Positions 20,572 to 32,820 of a stretch of 64,000 bases of DNA are shown here, one piece after another. The stretch's first letter is position 1; every line of letters starts with the position of its first letter. The position numbers and the translations under genes were made by a program. The stretch is from Anas platyrhynchos (Eukaryota; Chordata; Aves; Anseriformes; Anatidae): positions 2,145,501-2,209,500 of the forward strand of contig NC_092616.1 in the NCBI RefSeq assembly GCF_047663525.1, read 5' to 3'. The notes under the pieces are model-generated. The model had not been told where the DNA came from, ran no database searches, and saw only the letters and a list, made by a program, of their open reading frames with translations.

Positions 20572-21515
20572 ATGTCCAACAGCAGCTCCATCACCGAGTT
20601 CCTCCTCCTGCCATTTGCAGACACACGGGAGCTGCAGATCCTGCACTTCACATTCTTCCTGGGCATCTACCTGGCTGCCCTCCTGGGCAACGGCCTCATC
20701 CTCACCGCCGTAGCCTGCAACCACCACCTCCACACCCCCATGTACTTCTTCCTCCTCAACTTTGCCCTCCTCGACCTGGGCTGCATCTCCACCACTGTCC
20801 CCAAAGCCATGGCCAATTCGCTCTGGGACACCAGAGCCATGTCCTATGATGGGTGTGTTGCACAGGTCTTTCTCTTTCTATTTTTCATCTCAACAAAATA
20901 TTCAAAATGTCCTATGACCTCTACATGGCCATCTGCAAGCCCCTTCACTATGGGACCCTCCTGGGCAGCAGAGCTTGTGCCCAGATGGCAGCAGCTGCCT
21001 GGGGCAGTGGCTTTCTCAATGCTGTCCTGCACACTGCCAATACATTTTCTCTGCCCCTCTGCCAAGGCAATGCTGTGGACCAATTCTTCTGTGAAATCCC
21101 ACAGATCTTCAAACTGTCCTGCTCAGATTTCTATCTCCGGGAAGTTGGGGTGTTTGCCAGCAGTTTTGTCCTTGCTCTAGGATGTTTTGTTTTCATTATC
21201 CTGTCTTACTTTAAAATCTTCAGTATTGTGTTTCAGATGCCCTCTGAGCAGGGACAGCACAAAGCCTTTTCCACGTGCCTCCCTCACTTGGCCGTGGTCT
21301 TTATGGTTATCAGCACGTGTATGTTTTTCTACCTGAAGCCCTCCTCCATCTCCTCTCCATCTCTGGATCTGCTGGTGGCAGTTCTGTACTCAGTGATTCC
21401 TCCAGCAGTGAACCCCCTCATCTATAGCATGAGGAACCAGGAACTCATATATGCCCTCAGGAAACTGATTCAATGGGTTCACAGTCAGGAGCAGGAAGAT
21501 GCCCATGTTTCCTGA
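20572..21515 (+). pseudogene. Olfactory receptor pseudogene (OR14-like), frameshift before the DRY motif
   Basis: The first frame runs from MSNSSSITEF through PMYFFL to FFISTKYS, then leaves the receptor sequence. The second frame picks up at MSYDLYMAIC and continues with CKPLHYG, KAFSTCLPHL and NPLIYSMRN to a stop at 21515. Alignment with 11574-11595 shows ten bases missing between TATTC and ATG at about 20903-20907. This removes the end of TM3 and shifts the frame. The DRY Arg is also changed to Leu (DLY). An out-of-frame ATG lies at 20555. Everything else looks young, with high similarity to the intact paralogues, so inactivation is recent on the scale of the cluster. Confidence 0.93.
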
Positions 21516-21709
21516 CAGGTTTTTCCTTCTTTTACCCCAGGGAAGGTCTGTGCATTTTTTCTTTTAAATTCTGATGATCATGTTAATACACAACTGTATT
21601 TATCCACCCCTCATCTCCAAAGGCATGAACCTGCTGTGCCTGCTAACCCAAAGGCCTTGTGTACAGTTGTCATCAAGGCGTTATTTCTGTCTTCCTGAGG
21701 AGCATCTCT

Positions 21710-21715
21710 AATAAA
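21710..21715 (+). promoter_or_regulatory. Poly(A) signal AATAAA
   Basis: Lies 195 bases after the stop at 21515. The spacing matches those at 481-486, 57991-57996 and 63541-63546. Confidence 0.5.
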
Positions 21716-22209
21716 AGGGTGCCTCCTCACTGCAGGAACAGAAGGCTGGTCTCTTTTTCCTTATGAAAGCAGGAATTAGCTTCAGGAATTGCAGTCTCCA
21801 TTGTCTTGGCTGTGCTTCATTTTCCATAGGTTCAGGGGTGGGGGTCACAGGGAGGTGTGTTGCAGAATGAGGACTGGACTCTTGTGCACTTGTGGGTGTT
21901 TCCTACTTTGACCATCTTAGCCAGTACAAAGTAACTGCAGCACCTTGGGCATCACGGTCCCCTCTCTCTGTGGAGCAGCACTCAGGGTCCTGTGAGGAGC
22001 ACTTGGAGGAGGCCAGGAGCACCAGGCCTGATCAGAGGAGGAATGGGGAGGGATCAGACAGGAGCTGACCTGGGCTGGAAATTTTCTGATAGACAAAAAT
22101 GTGGATACTCTATTAGCTTGGGAAACTGTTGACCATCACTGTGCACATGGGACCCTCAGCCGAAGATCCCAATTGGCTTGTTGTTGCATGAACAGATAGG
22201 AGAAGCTTT

Positions 22210-22500
22210 CACAGGAACCTTAGTCCAAGATCACACAATTTCACAGAATGCTTGAGGTATCAGTCATTTTATCATAGAACGTTTTCAAGTTGTTCAAGCA
22301 TGACTTCCCTTTGCAAGTTGTTCAAGCATGACTTCCCTTTGGTGAGTCCTGCTTACTACTGCCGATGACTTTCATGTCCTTTCTTTGCCTGTAAATGGTT
22401 GACAGGATGAGCTGCTCTGTTATCTTCATAGGGAAGAAGGTGAGGCTGACCAGCCTATAAGTCTCATTGGTCCTTCTTCTTGCCCTTGAAAAAACAGAAA
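22210..22500 (-). repeat. Diverged CR1 fragments with a 28-base tandem duplication
   Basis: 'ttcacagaatgcttgagg' at 22230 looks like a CR1 tail in reverse. 'gaaggtgaggctgaccagcc' at 22436 is the common CR1 antisense piece from its RT region. CAAGTTGTTCAAGCATGACT occurs twice in tandem between 22283 and 22340. From 22500 to 22960 nothing is named. Confidence 0.6.
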
Positions 22501-22964
22501 GAACAACACTATTTAAGCTGCTCTAAGAATGTTAACTCAATCCCAGCCACACCTAATAGAGTTAGGCTTGAAGAAGGCAAAAAGAAATTTATAATGGTTT
22601 TAAGGAGAAAATAAATCACCACGAATGTGAATTAACACTTGGTCAGGAGAAAGTACTGACCAATCCGATCTCTTAGTTAAGTTATCCCTGCTCAGAGCAG
22701 ACCATGGTGCGAGAGACCTCCAGAGGTTCTTTGTGACCCTAAGTCTTGTCAGGGGAAGGGGCTGGACAGTGGAGGCAGGGGTAATGGGCACTTCTGTGTG
22801 TTGTGACGTTGCTGGCTTTTGTAATCCCTGTCTGGCCCTGTCCTCAGCACTACACAGTGACCATGTTCATCCTCAAAATGCAGCTCTGATCCGTGGGCTG
22901 CAGTACTCATTGAGGATGAGGGTACCACAGAAAATTTCTCAGAAACACTGTTGGGCATTACAGA

Positions 22965-23755
22965 ATCACAAAATAATGAGGGTTGGAGGAGGCCTATGGA
23001 GACTGTCTAGTTCAAGCACTTCCCACTCAAGCATGGCCAGCTGGAGCAGGTTGGCCAGGACAGGGTCCAGCAGTGTTTAGAACATCCCCAAGGATGGAAG
23101 CTGCAGTATCTCTCTGGGCAATGTTCGTCAGTCACCTACAGTAAAGAGAAGTTTTCTTAGGGTCAGTTAGTGGCCATTGCCTCTTGTCCTGCTGCTCAGC
23201 CACCCTGAGAACATCCTGGTTCCCTTATCCTGTCCTTTTGTCAGACATGTATATACATTGACAAGAACACCCTCGGAACGGTCTCTTCTCCAAGCTGAAT
23301 AGTACCAGCTCTCTCAACCCATGTCCTTCTTGTACTTCCAAGCCCAGCAACAGACATAGGACTGCAAAAATGGCATTAGAGTGCTGAGCAGAGTGGAAGG
23401 ACCGCCTCCTTTGACCTGCTGGCAATGCTCTGTCTAATGCAGTCCAGGAGGCTGTTGGCCACCCTTGACACAAGGGCAGCCTGCTGGCTCATGGTCAGCT
23501 TGCTGTCTACCAGTACCCCAAGGTCCTTGTCTCTTCATCAGTCCCTCCCCAGCCTGTACTGGTGCAGGACTTATTTCTCATTATGGGAAGGACTTCCTTT
23601 TCTCTTTGTTAAAATTCCTTAGGTTCCGGTTCCCAAGCATGCTGAGGTCTATCTGGATGGAAGAACACCCTTCTTCTCTATCAACCACCTCTCCCGGTTT
23701 TGTGTCCTCAGCAACCTGCTGAGGGTGCCCTATGCCCCATTGACCATGCTCTCTA
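22965..23755 (-). mobile_element. CR1 LINE fragment, diverged
   Basis: Begins with the tail complement (TACAGAATCACAAAATAATG) and continues through the antisense blocks for the thumb and end of ORF2: 'tggtcagcttgctgtctaccagtacccc' and 'cagcctgtactggtgcagg' near 23550. It ends near 'cagcaacctgctgagggtgcc' at 23725. Many indels. 23755-24490 holds no recognised gene. Confidence 0.8.
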
Positions 23756-24489
23756 TAGAATTATGGAATCATTTACGTTCATGAGGACATACACACTCAC
23801 TGCTACACACACTCTGGTCTTTCCCTGCATCTCATGTATTTCACTGTCCCCCTGCAATAAAGGGACATCATTCCAGGAGGTTCATGCATCCTCCAGGATT
23901 GTGGATGTTTCATGTGTCCATCCAAGTGTGGGGAGTGACAGAGGGGAAGAGAGCAAGGTCAACTCACAGGGTACAGCTGAGCACACATGCCCCAGCACTG
24001 GGCATTCCCCACCTCCTAGGCCAAGGCATAAATGCCAAAATGAAACTTCATCATCTCTGATTTTGTAAGGGCCTTCAGCATTGCCATGTTGACATAACAT
24101 ATGTCTTTCTCCTTCACTCACAGACATGAATTCTTTCTAATTTCAAAAATTTTCTACTCTATAGAAGATATCTTGAGCTTGCTGGATCTTCCTGGTGCTT
24201 GTTACAGTCTTCTGGGTTCCCTCCAGAGCTCACAGTGAGGCTTCCTGTCTGCAGCAGGGCCTGTATGAAAAGCTTTGATGAAATGTTTGTCTTTTTGTCA
24301 TTCTGCTGTGCAGAAAGAGGAGTCACAGAAAAGCACTTCTTCCTGGCAAAAATTCTCTCTTGAGAAGGTGACCCAGCCTTTTCCACATTAGAGAGGGAAA
24401 CCAGCACTGCCCATGCCACTTGGGCACATAAGGGCGCAACTTCTGCAAGATCACTTCTCATTGGCTGCATTTTGCTTTTGCTTTTGCTC

Positions 24490-24580
24490 TGCTCCCGATC
24501 ATTTGATTTTGCTGTGGTTGGACCAGATGGTCTTGGAGGTCTTTTGCAACTTTAATGATTCTATGATTCTGTAATGTGCT
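24490..24580 (+). repeat. CR1 3' tail
   Basis: GGTTGGACCAGATGGTCTTGG followed by ACTTTAATGATTCTATGATTCTGTAAT is the standard CR1 3' end with its ATTCTATG octamers. 24580-25070 has no feature I can support. Confidence 0.85.
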
Positions 24581-25074
24581 GAGGATAACCTGAGTGAGCA
24601 CTAATGTCTTCAGTCTGTGTCCATACCTCATGCCATAGGGTATCTCAAACAAGTACCCAGAAGGGCAATGCACCACAGGGCTGAGATGCCTCCCAGGCTC
24701 TAGGAGAGGCAGAAGGAGCCAGAGAGACACCACAACCATTGCAATGCCCTGCCTTTGGGTGTGCAAGGGAAGGACTTGTGTCTCTGAATACTGTTCTGTG
24801 TACAAGAAGTGCAGAAGGCCAGCTCAAATGTGGACGCCTCACAAAACCCTGATGCTTCCATGTATGATGCCATGAACAATCCCCACCATCCCCATGAGAT
24901 CCATCTCACCTGCCCTGCACAGGTTCATTGCAAATGCCCCTGTCTGTTGCATCACCCTCCCCTGCCTTTTTGGACTGTGTCAGGAAATGTGCCAGAGGGA
25001 CCAGAGAGCTTTCTTGAAATTTGGAATGACATCAAACCTTTCTTCTGGAAGAGGACAGAGGAGGGTGGGGAGAA

Positions 25075-25430
25075 TTCAGGCTGGTCAGCCTCACCTCAGT
25101 CCCTCAGAAGGTGATGGACCAAGCTACAGCCACCTCCAGGCACTTGGACAAAAACAGGATTGCTGAACCCATAGGTGAGGGGAAAGAAAGGGATGCTGTC
25201 TACGTGCACTTTAGGAAGGCTTTTGACATTGTCTGCCAGAGACTTCTTCTAGCCTGGTTGGTGCTATGTGGACTTAACAAATGGATGAGGCTGTGGGTGG
25301 GAAGCATGCTGGACAATCAGGTCCAGGTGTCATCTGTGGTGCAAAGTTCTCCTGTCAGACAGTTCCTAGCAGTATCCCTCAGTGATCAGCACTTGGGCCA
25401 ACACTGTTGAATGTCTTTATTAAATCTTGG
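25075..25430 (+). mobile_element. CR1 LINE fragment, reverse transcriptase region
   Basis: The frame 25111-25410 contains VYVHFRKAFDIVCQ, the RT palm motif region in which CR1 has a DFSKAFD-like sequence, followed by the thumb and the start of a PQG-type segment that is frameshifted. Both ends are truncated. Confidence 0.75.
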
Positions 25431-26380
25431 AATTAGGAGAGGGCAGAGGTAGAGATACATGTACCTCATGTGTTACTATGAACACAGTAGATCCTCTGAA
25501 GAGTGTATATTTGAAGCAGTTTGTGATACATGGCGTAGTAATTTGTGTCAATTAGATGATTGAGACAATGCTGGCAAGACTGTGGCAAGGCTGGAGAAAG
25601 TTTATGGCTTAGCTTGTACTCATGACACTTGCAGCTGGAAAAGCTGACCAGAGGACAGCGGGGGAAGATAATGATGGATGAAGTAACAACTTTCGCGGAG
25701 CCAGTTCAACACCAACTCAAGTGGTGCACATGTGCATTTGTAGTCGTGCTTATACAACATCAAGGAGGAGCATGATGGCCGTTGTAACATGTTTTGGCCC
25801 CACATGTCAGAACAGCTACCGGATAGGAGGGGATAAAATGAGTACTCCACCAGAGGAGAGAGATGTAATGCACTATCAAGGACAACATTGCCTCAATGGG
25901 GACAACCGTTCAAGCAGTATGCCTACTGACTCCTTCCTCTAGTACATCATTGACTGGGGAAACCACCATGCTCATCGGTACCAGTGTCATCGCCCTGGGG
26001 TCTGTATGTATGCAAATAGCTCATAATAAAGCTTGCTTAGTTTATACATATATATATATATATAAATGTAATTATATATATACATATAGTCTGCTCTTTG
26101 CTAAACTGAACCAATCAGCTTCAGCCCCTGGAATCTAACTACAACAGAGCTTGATAGACCCCATGCAAGAAGAGGCCTTGGGTGTGGGTTTTCAAGTCCC
26201 TTCTGCCCGATTATACAGTGTAACAGCAACAGGCACACAGCTTGGTCACATCTCTCTGAGAAGCTGGAAGGCCAGCAGCAGGTATGTGGATTGGAAGATG
26301 CTGGTAAGGTTTCATCTGTCTGATCAGCTCACAGTGTACCAGAAGGCTGATGGGTTAGGACACCTGCTTGAAGGGTGATT
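25430..26380 (+). other. Unassigned stretch, possible LTR-like 3' end
   Basis: No gene is seen. The piece 25640-26040 ends in GCTCATAATAAAGCTTGCTTA (26020-26040), with an AATAAA and a following TTGCTTAG. This resembles the poly(A) end of a retroviral LTR, but I could not find its start or a second copy here. A (TA)n tract follows at 26045-26087. Confidence 0.3.
26045..26087 (+). repeat. (TA)n microsatellite
   Basis: Alternating TA with a short AAATGTAA break, probably variable in length. Confidence 0.85.
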
Positions 26381-26384
26381 TGGG

Positions 26385-26560
26385 GGCAGGGATAGGACAG
26401 TGCAGGACAGCCTGCGGTGGAGAATACCAAGAGCACTGACAAGGCTGCAAGGCCCCAACAGCACTAAGGTCTTTGTCCCCCTGGCTATGGCAGTTGTCTC
26501 TGCTACTGAGGCTCATGAGGACACATGCTGTGCTCATGACACTGGGGTCTTGTGGCCTCC
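26385..26560 (-). repeat. Dispersed repeat R3, inverted copy
   Basis: The minus strand resembles 51800-52025 and 52550-52770. Shared readings are GRDN/SRDNCHS and a DKxLxxVG block. It may derive from a gene or a mobile element I do not recognise. 26560-27570 contains no other feature I can name. Confidence 0.5.
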
Positions 26561-27574
26561 TTGCAACCCAGTGGGGAGGCCAGCAGGTGTCATAGCATTG
26601 TCCTTAACACAGCATCACACACCCCACATCCTACTGCCCCAGGAAGAGCCCTGAGCCATGGGTGAGGGACAGGACCTCCCTGCCCAGGGGCTGGGGGCCA
26701 GGGCTTGGCCTTTCTGCTTCACCAAACAAACCAAGGCCTTTACTCAGCAGCAGAGTCTCCTGCCCAGTGCCTTTGTCTACCTGCAATCATGGCCTCCAAT
26801 TGTGTGCTCTAACAAGTCCATGGGGAGGCTTTGTCAGTAATGACCCTCACTGGGGCCCATTAATGCTCCTAGACACTTCAAAGTTTCCTTCTGACTTTTA
26901 CTTCTCCTGCAGTTACATCATTCTCCTCTCACTACCTGAAGTTTATGGACTCAGCACCAAATGCACCATGGGGCTCATTACCATTCAGCCATTTTCATCC
27001 AGTCTCCCAGACTTGTACAGTTAATTAGTGAGGTTTGAAGAATGCAGTTTAAAGAGAAAGTATTCAATTACCAGATTTCTAGGTGCATTTTCCTTCTTTA
27101 AGATTATTTTCCATTAGTTTAGAGTTTTCTGAAGAACGGGTAGCTTCATTCTTTATTTGTAATGGATCCAATCTGCCTCCTAAGGAGGTCTGGAGAGGTA
27201 GAAAACAGTTCCTTGATGTTCTAGACTGTGTGGTCAGCCTTGCTTCTCAGCTCTCCATCCCCACCACCTCTCTCATCAGCCACCTGGGACTTGCATCACT
27301 TTTCCTTACACCAGACTTCTACACTGTATTCTGCAGGTTGTTGTTACAGCTCCTTTGCACCCATTCCCACCTCTGTTCCTCATTCAACTGGCTGCACACT
27401 GGCACAGTTTTTTTGTTGGTTTTGTTGTTAACATCTAACACCAACCAAGCTAACAAACAAACCCCACAGTCCTCAACAGTAAGCCAAATCCAAGTTGCCT
27501 CCAATGAGGTGCACCTTCCAAGGGTTAGCTATACAAGAAAAGATTGACATGGGTAAGAAATGACGAATAGAAGT

Positions 27575-28395
27575 GCAATTACACAGTTGGGCCTCACAAG
27601 GACAGAGTAGAGGGGGACAATCACCTCCCTCCACCTGCTGGCTGCTCATCTCTTGATACAGCCCAGGACACAGTTGGACTTCTGGCCCACAAGCACACAC
27701 TGCCGACTCACATCAAGCTTTTCATCTAACAGAACCCCCAAGTCCTTCTCTGCAAGGCTACTCTCAATGAGTTCTTCTCCCAGCCTGTACTCATGCCCAG
27801 GATTGCCTCGGCCCAGGTGCAGCACCTTGCACTTAGATGTGTTGAATCTCATTAGGTTCACATGGGCCCACTTCTCAAGTGTGTCCAAGTCCCTTTGGAT
27901 GTCATCCCTTCCTTCTGTCATATCAACAGCACCACTCAGTTTGGTGTCATCTGCAAATTTGCTGAGGGTGCACTCGGTCCTACTGTCTATGTCATAGATA
28001 AAGATACTGAACAGTACTGGTCCCAGGACAGACCCCTGAGGGACACCACTCATCACCAGCCTGCACTCGGACATAGAGCCATTGACCACCACTCTCTGGG
28101 TGCGAGTTTAAGCCAATTCCTTATCCACTGAACGGTGCACACATCAAATCCATACCTCTCCGATTTGGAGAGCAGGATGTCATGTGCGATCACGTCAAAG
28201 GCCTTGCAGAAGTCCAGGAAGATGACATCGATCGACCTTTGCCAACTGATGCAATCACTCCATAGTAGAAAGCCACCAGATTGGTCAGGCACGATTTACC
28301 CTTGATGAAAACGTGCTGGCTGTCTCGTATCACCTCTTTGTCTTGCATGTATCTTGACATTGCTTCAAGGAGGATCTTTTCCATGGCATGTTACT
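27575..28395 (-). mobile_element. CR1 LINE, long ORF2 reverse-transcriptase segment
   Basis: Minus-strand frames 28384-28190, 28292-28053 and 28092-27646 together cover RT motifs in order: [42 protein letters not shown] and [16 protein letters not shown] is the catalytic motif, which is FADD rather than YADD in CR1. They end with [10 protein letters not shown] and LGCIKR. At least two frameshifts separate them. It is the best-preserved LINE RT here but is not functional. Confidence 0.93.
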
Positions 28396-28440
28396 CTCTC
28401 CTGCATGTTAGAGGAAACCAGAGTGAAAATGTTTCATGAA

Positions 28441-28880
28441 ATGCTTCAGATGGCTAAAGTTGTTCCAATCATAACTGTATTATTTGCCTTTCTTGGTGGG
28501 AATATTCACATCTTTCTGTATGCATAGAAATATATATTTGTATAGCTCCATCTGTAACTACAGATATATGTGCAAGTAAATGGAAAAGTATATACACAGT
28601 TACTGCATACATATAGATAACTGGGAGACTCACAGGCAAGTGGATGGGATTCTAGAATTTTATATCGCCCAAACTATCAGGAAACCAACCCAGCAGTGCT
28701 GGGAGCTGGGGAAAGGGGACACGTGGAGGAAAGTCCCAGTGACACAGCTGGGAGGTGGGTTGTGATGCAATTCCTACTGCAGTGACCTGACTGCCGGGTG
28801 GCAGGCAGGCAGACACGGCAATGTCATCGAGTGCATCACAAACCCCACGGGACACAGGCGACAGCTCTGACAGGGGACAG
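28441..28880 (+). repeat. Duplicated block E, copy 1
   Basis: Matches 60625-61046 almost throughout. Landmarks: CTATATGTGCAAGTAAA-like near 28570, AACCAACCCAGCAGTGCTGG near 28685 and GTGCATCACAAACCCCACGG near 28832. No conserved open frame is seen. 28880-29480 holds nothing recognised. Confidence 0.8.
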
Positions 28881-29479
28881 CTCTGTCGAGCCACCATGGC
28901 TGGGCTGCTGCTGCTGAGGTCACCTCCTCACAACACTGCGATGGGCCAGGAGCAGGCAGGCCTCAGGAGGCCATCAGGAGCAGCAGCTGTGGAAGCTGCA
29001 GGCAGATGCCTGGGCCCTGGGGAGGGCTGCCCTGCAGTGATGCCAGCTGGACATGGGGTGGGAGCCTGTGGGAAAAGGCACAAGGAAGTGCTGGATGTGA
29101 CAAAGCACAGCACGAGAAAGGAGCAGATTACAGGCAGGGCTGTGAGGGACAGCAACATCTCACGTGCCCTTGGTGGGCAGAGATGTGAGCTATGGACAAA
29201 CGGCAAAGAGAGATGGAGGGGAGCAGTGGAGACCAGAGGTCTGGTCCTTGCTCTAGAGACTCCAGATACCCTGTACTTGATCACATCTCTCTGTCCTGCC
29301 TTCTTCCAGTTGCAGTTGGTCTGGGTGTGCTCAGCCGTACACGCTTGTGTGTGCACATCCATGTGTGCTTACAAGATTGTGTCTTTGTGTACACATGGCT
29401 GGATATTCTTGCAGACACCAAGTCTAGGTGAGCTTTGCCTTTCCTAAAAGCATATGTCCACCACAAAGGTCAGATATCT

Positions 29480-30900
29480 AAGTTTCTTTTTTGGAGCCTG
29501 TCCTTGCTGTCACCCCCTGGCAGATCCTTCATGGCCCCTCTCAGTGCCCTATCCCCGCAGCGGCCCAGCCCCACTGCCCCACACATGGTCCCACAGCCGT
29601 GCTGCCAAGGCAACGCACATGGCAGTGCACATTCAGGGTTGGGTCAAGCTCCTGCTATTACAATCCCAATTTCACATTTGGGGTCCCCTCCTGCCATGGC
29701 CCTCCTGCGTTTGCATCCCCATCCAGCCCCCAGCTGTGGGAGTGTGGCCATGGGGGTCGACAAGCCCCATGGTTAGTGATAACATCAGACTCTTAATGAT
29801 GAGACCATCAGGAATGTAAAGATTTTAGAGGGAACAAAGAAGGGTGATTCAGGAGACCCCTTGTTGTCTGGGGTTGCTTGTTCTCCAGCCGTTAAGACAT
29901 GGAAGATGCTGGGTGTTTGCTGTTGCAGGGCAAAGTTGTTGACCAATGAATAGTCAGTGGAAAAGTACTGCTGGGGGGCGAATGGTATAAGAAGGGAGCC
30001 TGTCCTCGATAAGGGATAATGAAGTTATGTCCTCAATATGAGAGATGAAGTTAGGCCCTCAGTAAGAAAGAGCTGAAGTTATGTCATCAATAAAGATGTA
30101 GCAGTTACAGATCCTAAAAGAACCCTGGTGTCCGTGTGGTCATTATGCCACACCCGGCCCCTGCCCTGACCCATCCACATCCCACGGGAGCCTCTGCAGA
30201 CAGCCCTGCTCCAAGTCTTCAGGGCTCTGGGCCAGGACAGAGGCCAGCAGGGCTGGCTGTTCCCCTGACACAGGCCCTGAGCCTGGCACAAGGATGGAGA
30301 TGGCCTGGCAGCCAAATGCACCCCTAAACCTGGGAGCAGCCAGTGCTGGACATGGATGACAAGAGGTGACGAAAGCCCTGGGCCACCTCCCTGCTCTGTC
30401 TGTGCCTGATGGGCACAGCCCGGCCTCCTCCCTCCTGCACCAGCCTGTCCTCCATCCCTGCCACACGACCCAAAGCCAGCAGTGGGTGTCCTCCCCTTGC
30501 GTGGCTGCACATCCCAGCTCAACACAGATGTTTCTCTCTGCTGGGCAGCTTCCAGCCTGGCCCAGCTGGCCCCCAGCTCTCCCAGATCCTTGTCCTCTGT
30601 CCACCTCCCAGGCTGGGATGGCCCCACGGCAGTGCTCACTGCAGGCTGCTGCAGGGCTTTGGGCATTGCCACCACAGCCCCAGTTTCCATTCATTCCTGA
30701 TCTGCTGAGAATGGGTCTTAGACCAAGATTTGTTTGGTTTAAATACACAGAGAGCCTGTTTCATTGTTTAGAGAAACCATGGATCACACAGATGGGAATA
30801 CTTAGATACAAGGGAATGGAGAAGGGCATTTCTGTGTAGGCAACATTATCACAAAGCCAGAAAGGAAAATCAAACAAATGAACAAGCAAACTCCATATGG
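29480..30900 (+). repeat. GC-rich block F, copy 1, split by a solo LTR
   Basis: 29500-29742 matches 40660-40890. 30153-30900 matches 40905-41780, and more loosely 46900-47300. A retroviral LTR separates the two parts. Minus-strand frames of about 200 codons occur (30690-30079 and 30748-30143); see the finding on block F ORFs. Not annotated as genes because all frames are unusually open in this composition. Confidence 0.7.
29743..30152 (+). mobile_element. Solo LTR, LTR3 family
   Basis: Begins TGTGGCC and ends GCCACA. It carries GGTATAAGAAGGGAGCC at about 29983 (TATA-like) and TCATCAATAAAG at about 30084 (poly(A) signal). It aligns with 59089-59432. The homologous block at 40890-40910 lacks it. 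A target-site duplication is not evident. Confidence 0.75.
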
Positions 30901-30924
30901 AAAGTTCCTGGGGAGGAATAACCC

Positions 30925-31615
30925 CAAGTAGCAGAACAGGCTGGGGGGGTGAGCTGCTGGAGAGCAGCTCTGCAGAGAGGCACCTGAGAGTCCTGGGGGA
31001 CGGCAGGCTGAGCATGATCCAGCAGTGTGCCCTTGTGGCCAAGAAGGCCAACAGGATCCTGGGGTGCATTCGGAAGAGTGTTGCCAGCAGACCAAGGGAG
31101 GTGATCCTCCCCCTCTACTCAGTCGCGGTGAGGCCACACCTGCAGTCCTGTGTCCAGGTCTGGGCTCCCCAGGACAAGAGGGACATGGAACTACTGGAGA
31201 GAGTCCAGAGGAGGGCTACTAAGCTGATTAGAGGACTGGAGCATTAGATTAATGGGCCTGTATAGGAGAGGAGAAGACTGAGGGGAGACCTCATCCATGT
31301 GTATAAATATCTGAGGGGAGGGCGTCAGGAGGATGGAACCAGACTCTTCTCAGTTGTACCCAGTGACAGGACAAGAGGCAAAGGGCACAAACTGAAGCAC
31401 AGGAGGTTCCAACTGTATACGAGGGAGCACTTCTTTACTGTGAGAGTGACAGTTTCACAGAGAGGTGGTGGAGTCTTCCTCTCTGGAGATATTCAAAACT
31501 CACCTGGATGCCATCCTGTGCAATGCGTTCTCGGTGATCCTGCTTGGCAGGGGGGTTGGACTAGATGATCTTCAGAGGTCCCTTCTAACCTTGGCCATTC
31601 CAAGATTCTGTGAAA
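30925..31615 (+). mobile_element. CR1 LINE, 5'-truncated
   Basis: Reads [22 protein letters not shown]-like and [13 protein letters not shown], the ORF2 C-terminus. It then has GAGGGAGCACTTCTTTACTG and the tail GACTAGATGATC...CCAAGATTCTGTG at 31559-31613. Among the youngest-looking CR1 copies here. 31615-32080 holds no recognised feature apart from A-rich text. Confidence 0.95.
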
Positions 31616-32079
31616 CCTAAAGAAAACAGGGAGACAGGTAGCCTTGAGATATCAGAAGCAAAGGAGATAAGGGATGGAAGATAAAAAACAAAAAGGAGAA
31701 AAACAACTGCAGGAAGATTCCAGACTGACCTTTTGCTCATTAAGGGTCATTAACATATTAAAAATCACACCAGTAAAAATGGTAATGTATGCTAATGTGG
31801 AATATGGTGTTTTCCCCACCTGCCTCCCAATACCCCTCCTCCCCCTGCGCCTGGTCCTCTGTAATGCACAAACTCAGTAGAGGAAAGTTAGGAAAGCTGA
31901 AACAGCCAATTAAAAGTAGCCAGACAGAGAGTTTCTCAAGTTTGCTGTGTGTAAAAAATGGTGATTCAAGCTAGATGTATGCTTGCTTTACAAAAGTTCA
32001 CCAAGAAACATGATTCTGCAGAGTTCTATAATTACTTATTGAATTAAAAGACCTTTGTGTGCATTCTGACTCTATATAG

Positions 32080-32820
32080 ATCTCCACACCACAGCCTGTG
32101 GAGGAGCCCCCAGTGGAGCAGATGGCTGTGGTCTAGAGGAGGCTGTGGCCCATGGAGAGCCCCTATAGGAGCAGGGGATCTGGGGGGAACTGCTGCCTAT
32201 GGGGGACAACAGTCTGCTACTGACAGATGGACCCCACGGTTCGGACCCATGTTAGAGCAAATATTGAAGAGCTGCTGCCTGTGGGAAGCACACATAGGAT
32301 CAGTTTGGATAGGACAGCATCCCGTGGGAGGGATCCCATGCTGGAGCAGGGGCAGATAGTGACCCTGAAGGAGTGGTGGAGATGAAGCATCATGGACTAA
32401 CCACACCTCCCATTCCCTATTCCCCTGAGCTATTTGGGGGGTGTAAGGAGAAGACGATGTATGGAGGGCAAGGTGGGTTTTAGTTTGCTTGTAGCTCCTC
32501 ACTATTCTAGTTTGCTGGTGATAGGCAACAAATTATATTAGTTTCCCTACGCTCATTCATTTTTGCCCATGACAATAACTGGTGACTGTGACAATACAGG
32601 GGGTTGCAGTTGGACCAAATGATCTTGGAGGTCTTTTCCAACCTTAATGATTCTATGACTCTATGATTTCATGAAGCTCAGTGGCTGATCTGATCTTACT
32701 AGGTGAACAAACCCTGAGCACCTTTCATCATATTTTCTCCCCCTTTTCCTTTGAGAAGAAGGAGTTAGAGAGAGGTTGTGGTGGAGTTGAGCTGCTTAGC
32801 AGAGTAAAACCACCATAGAA
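32080..32820 (+). mobile_element. LTR2-family element, copy D, with nested CR1 tail
   Basis: 32083-32580 matches 61430-61980 and 32720-32818 matches the 3' end (AGTAAAACCACCATA). Between them, 32600-32672 is a CR1 3' tail (GTTGGACCAAATGATCTTGG, then octamers), apparently a later insertion. Confidence 0.7.

Noticed and set aside
20524-20733. Antisense acidic ORFs (MEVVVAGYGGEDEAVAQEG type) over OR genes
   Set aside because: They recur at every OR because they are the reverse complement of the conserved TM1-TM2 coding sequence.
25640-26040. Solo LTR ending in AATAAAGCTTGCTTA
   Set aside because: Only the poly(A) end looks LTR-like. No TG start, TATA box, duplication or second copy was found.
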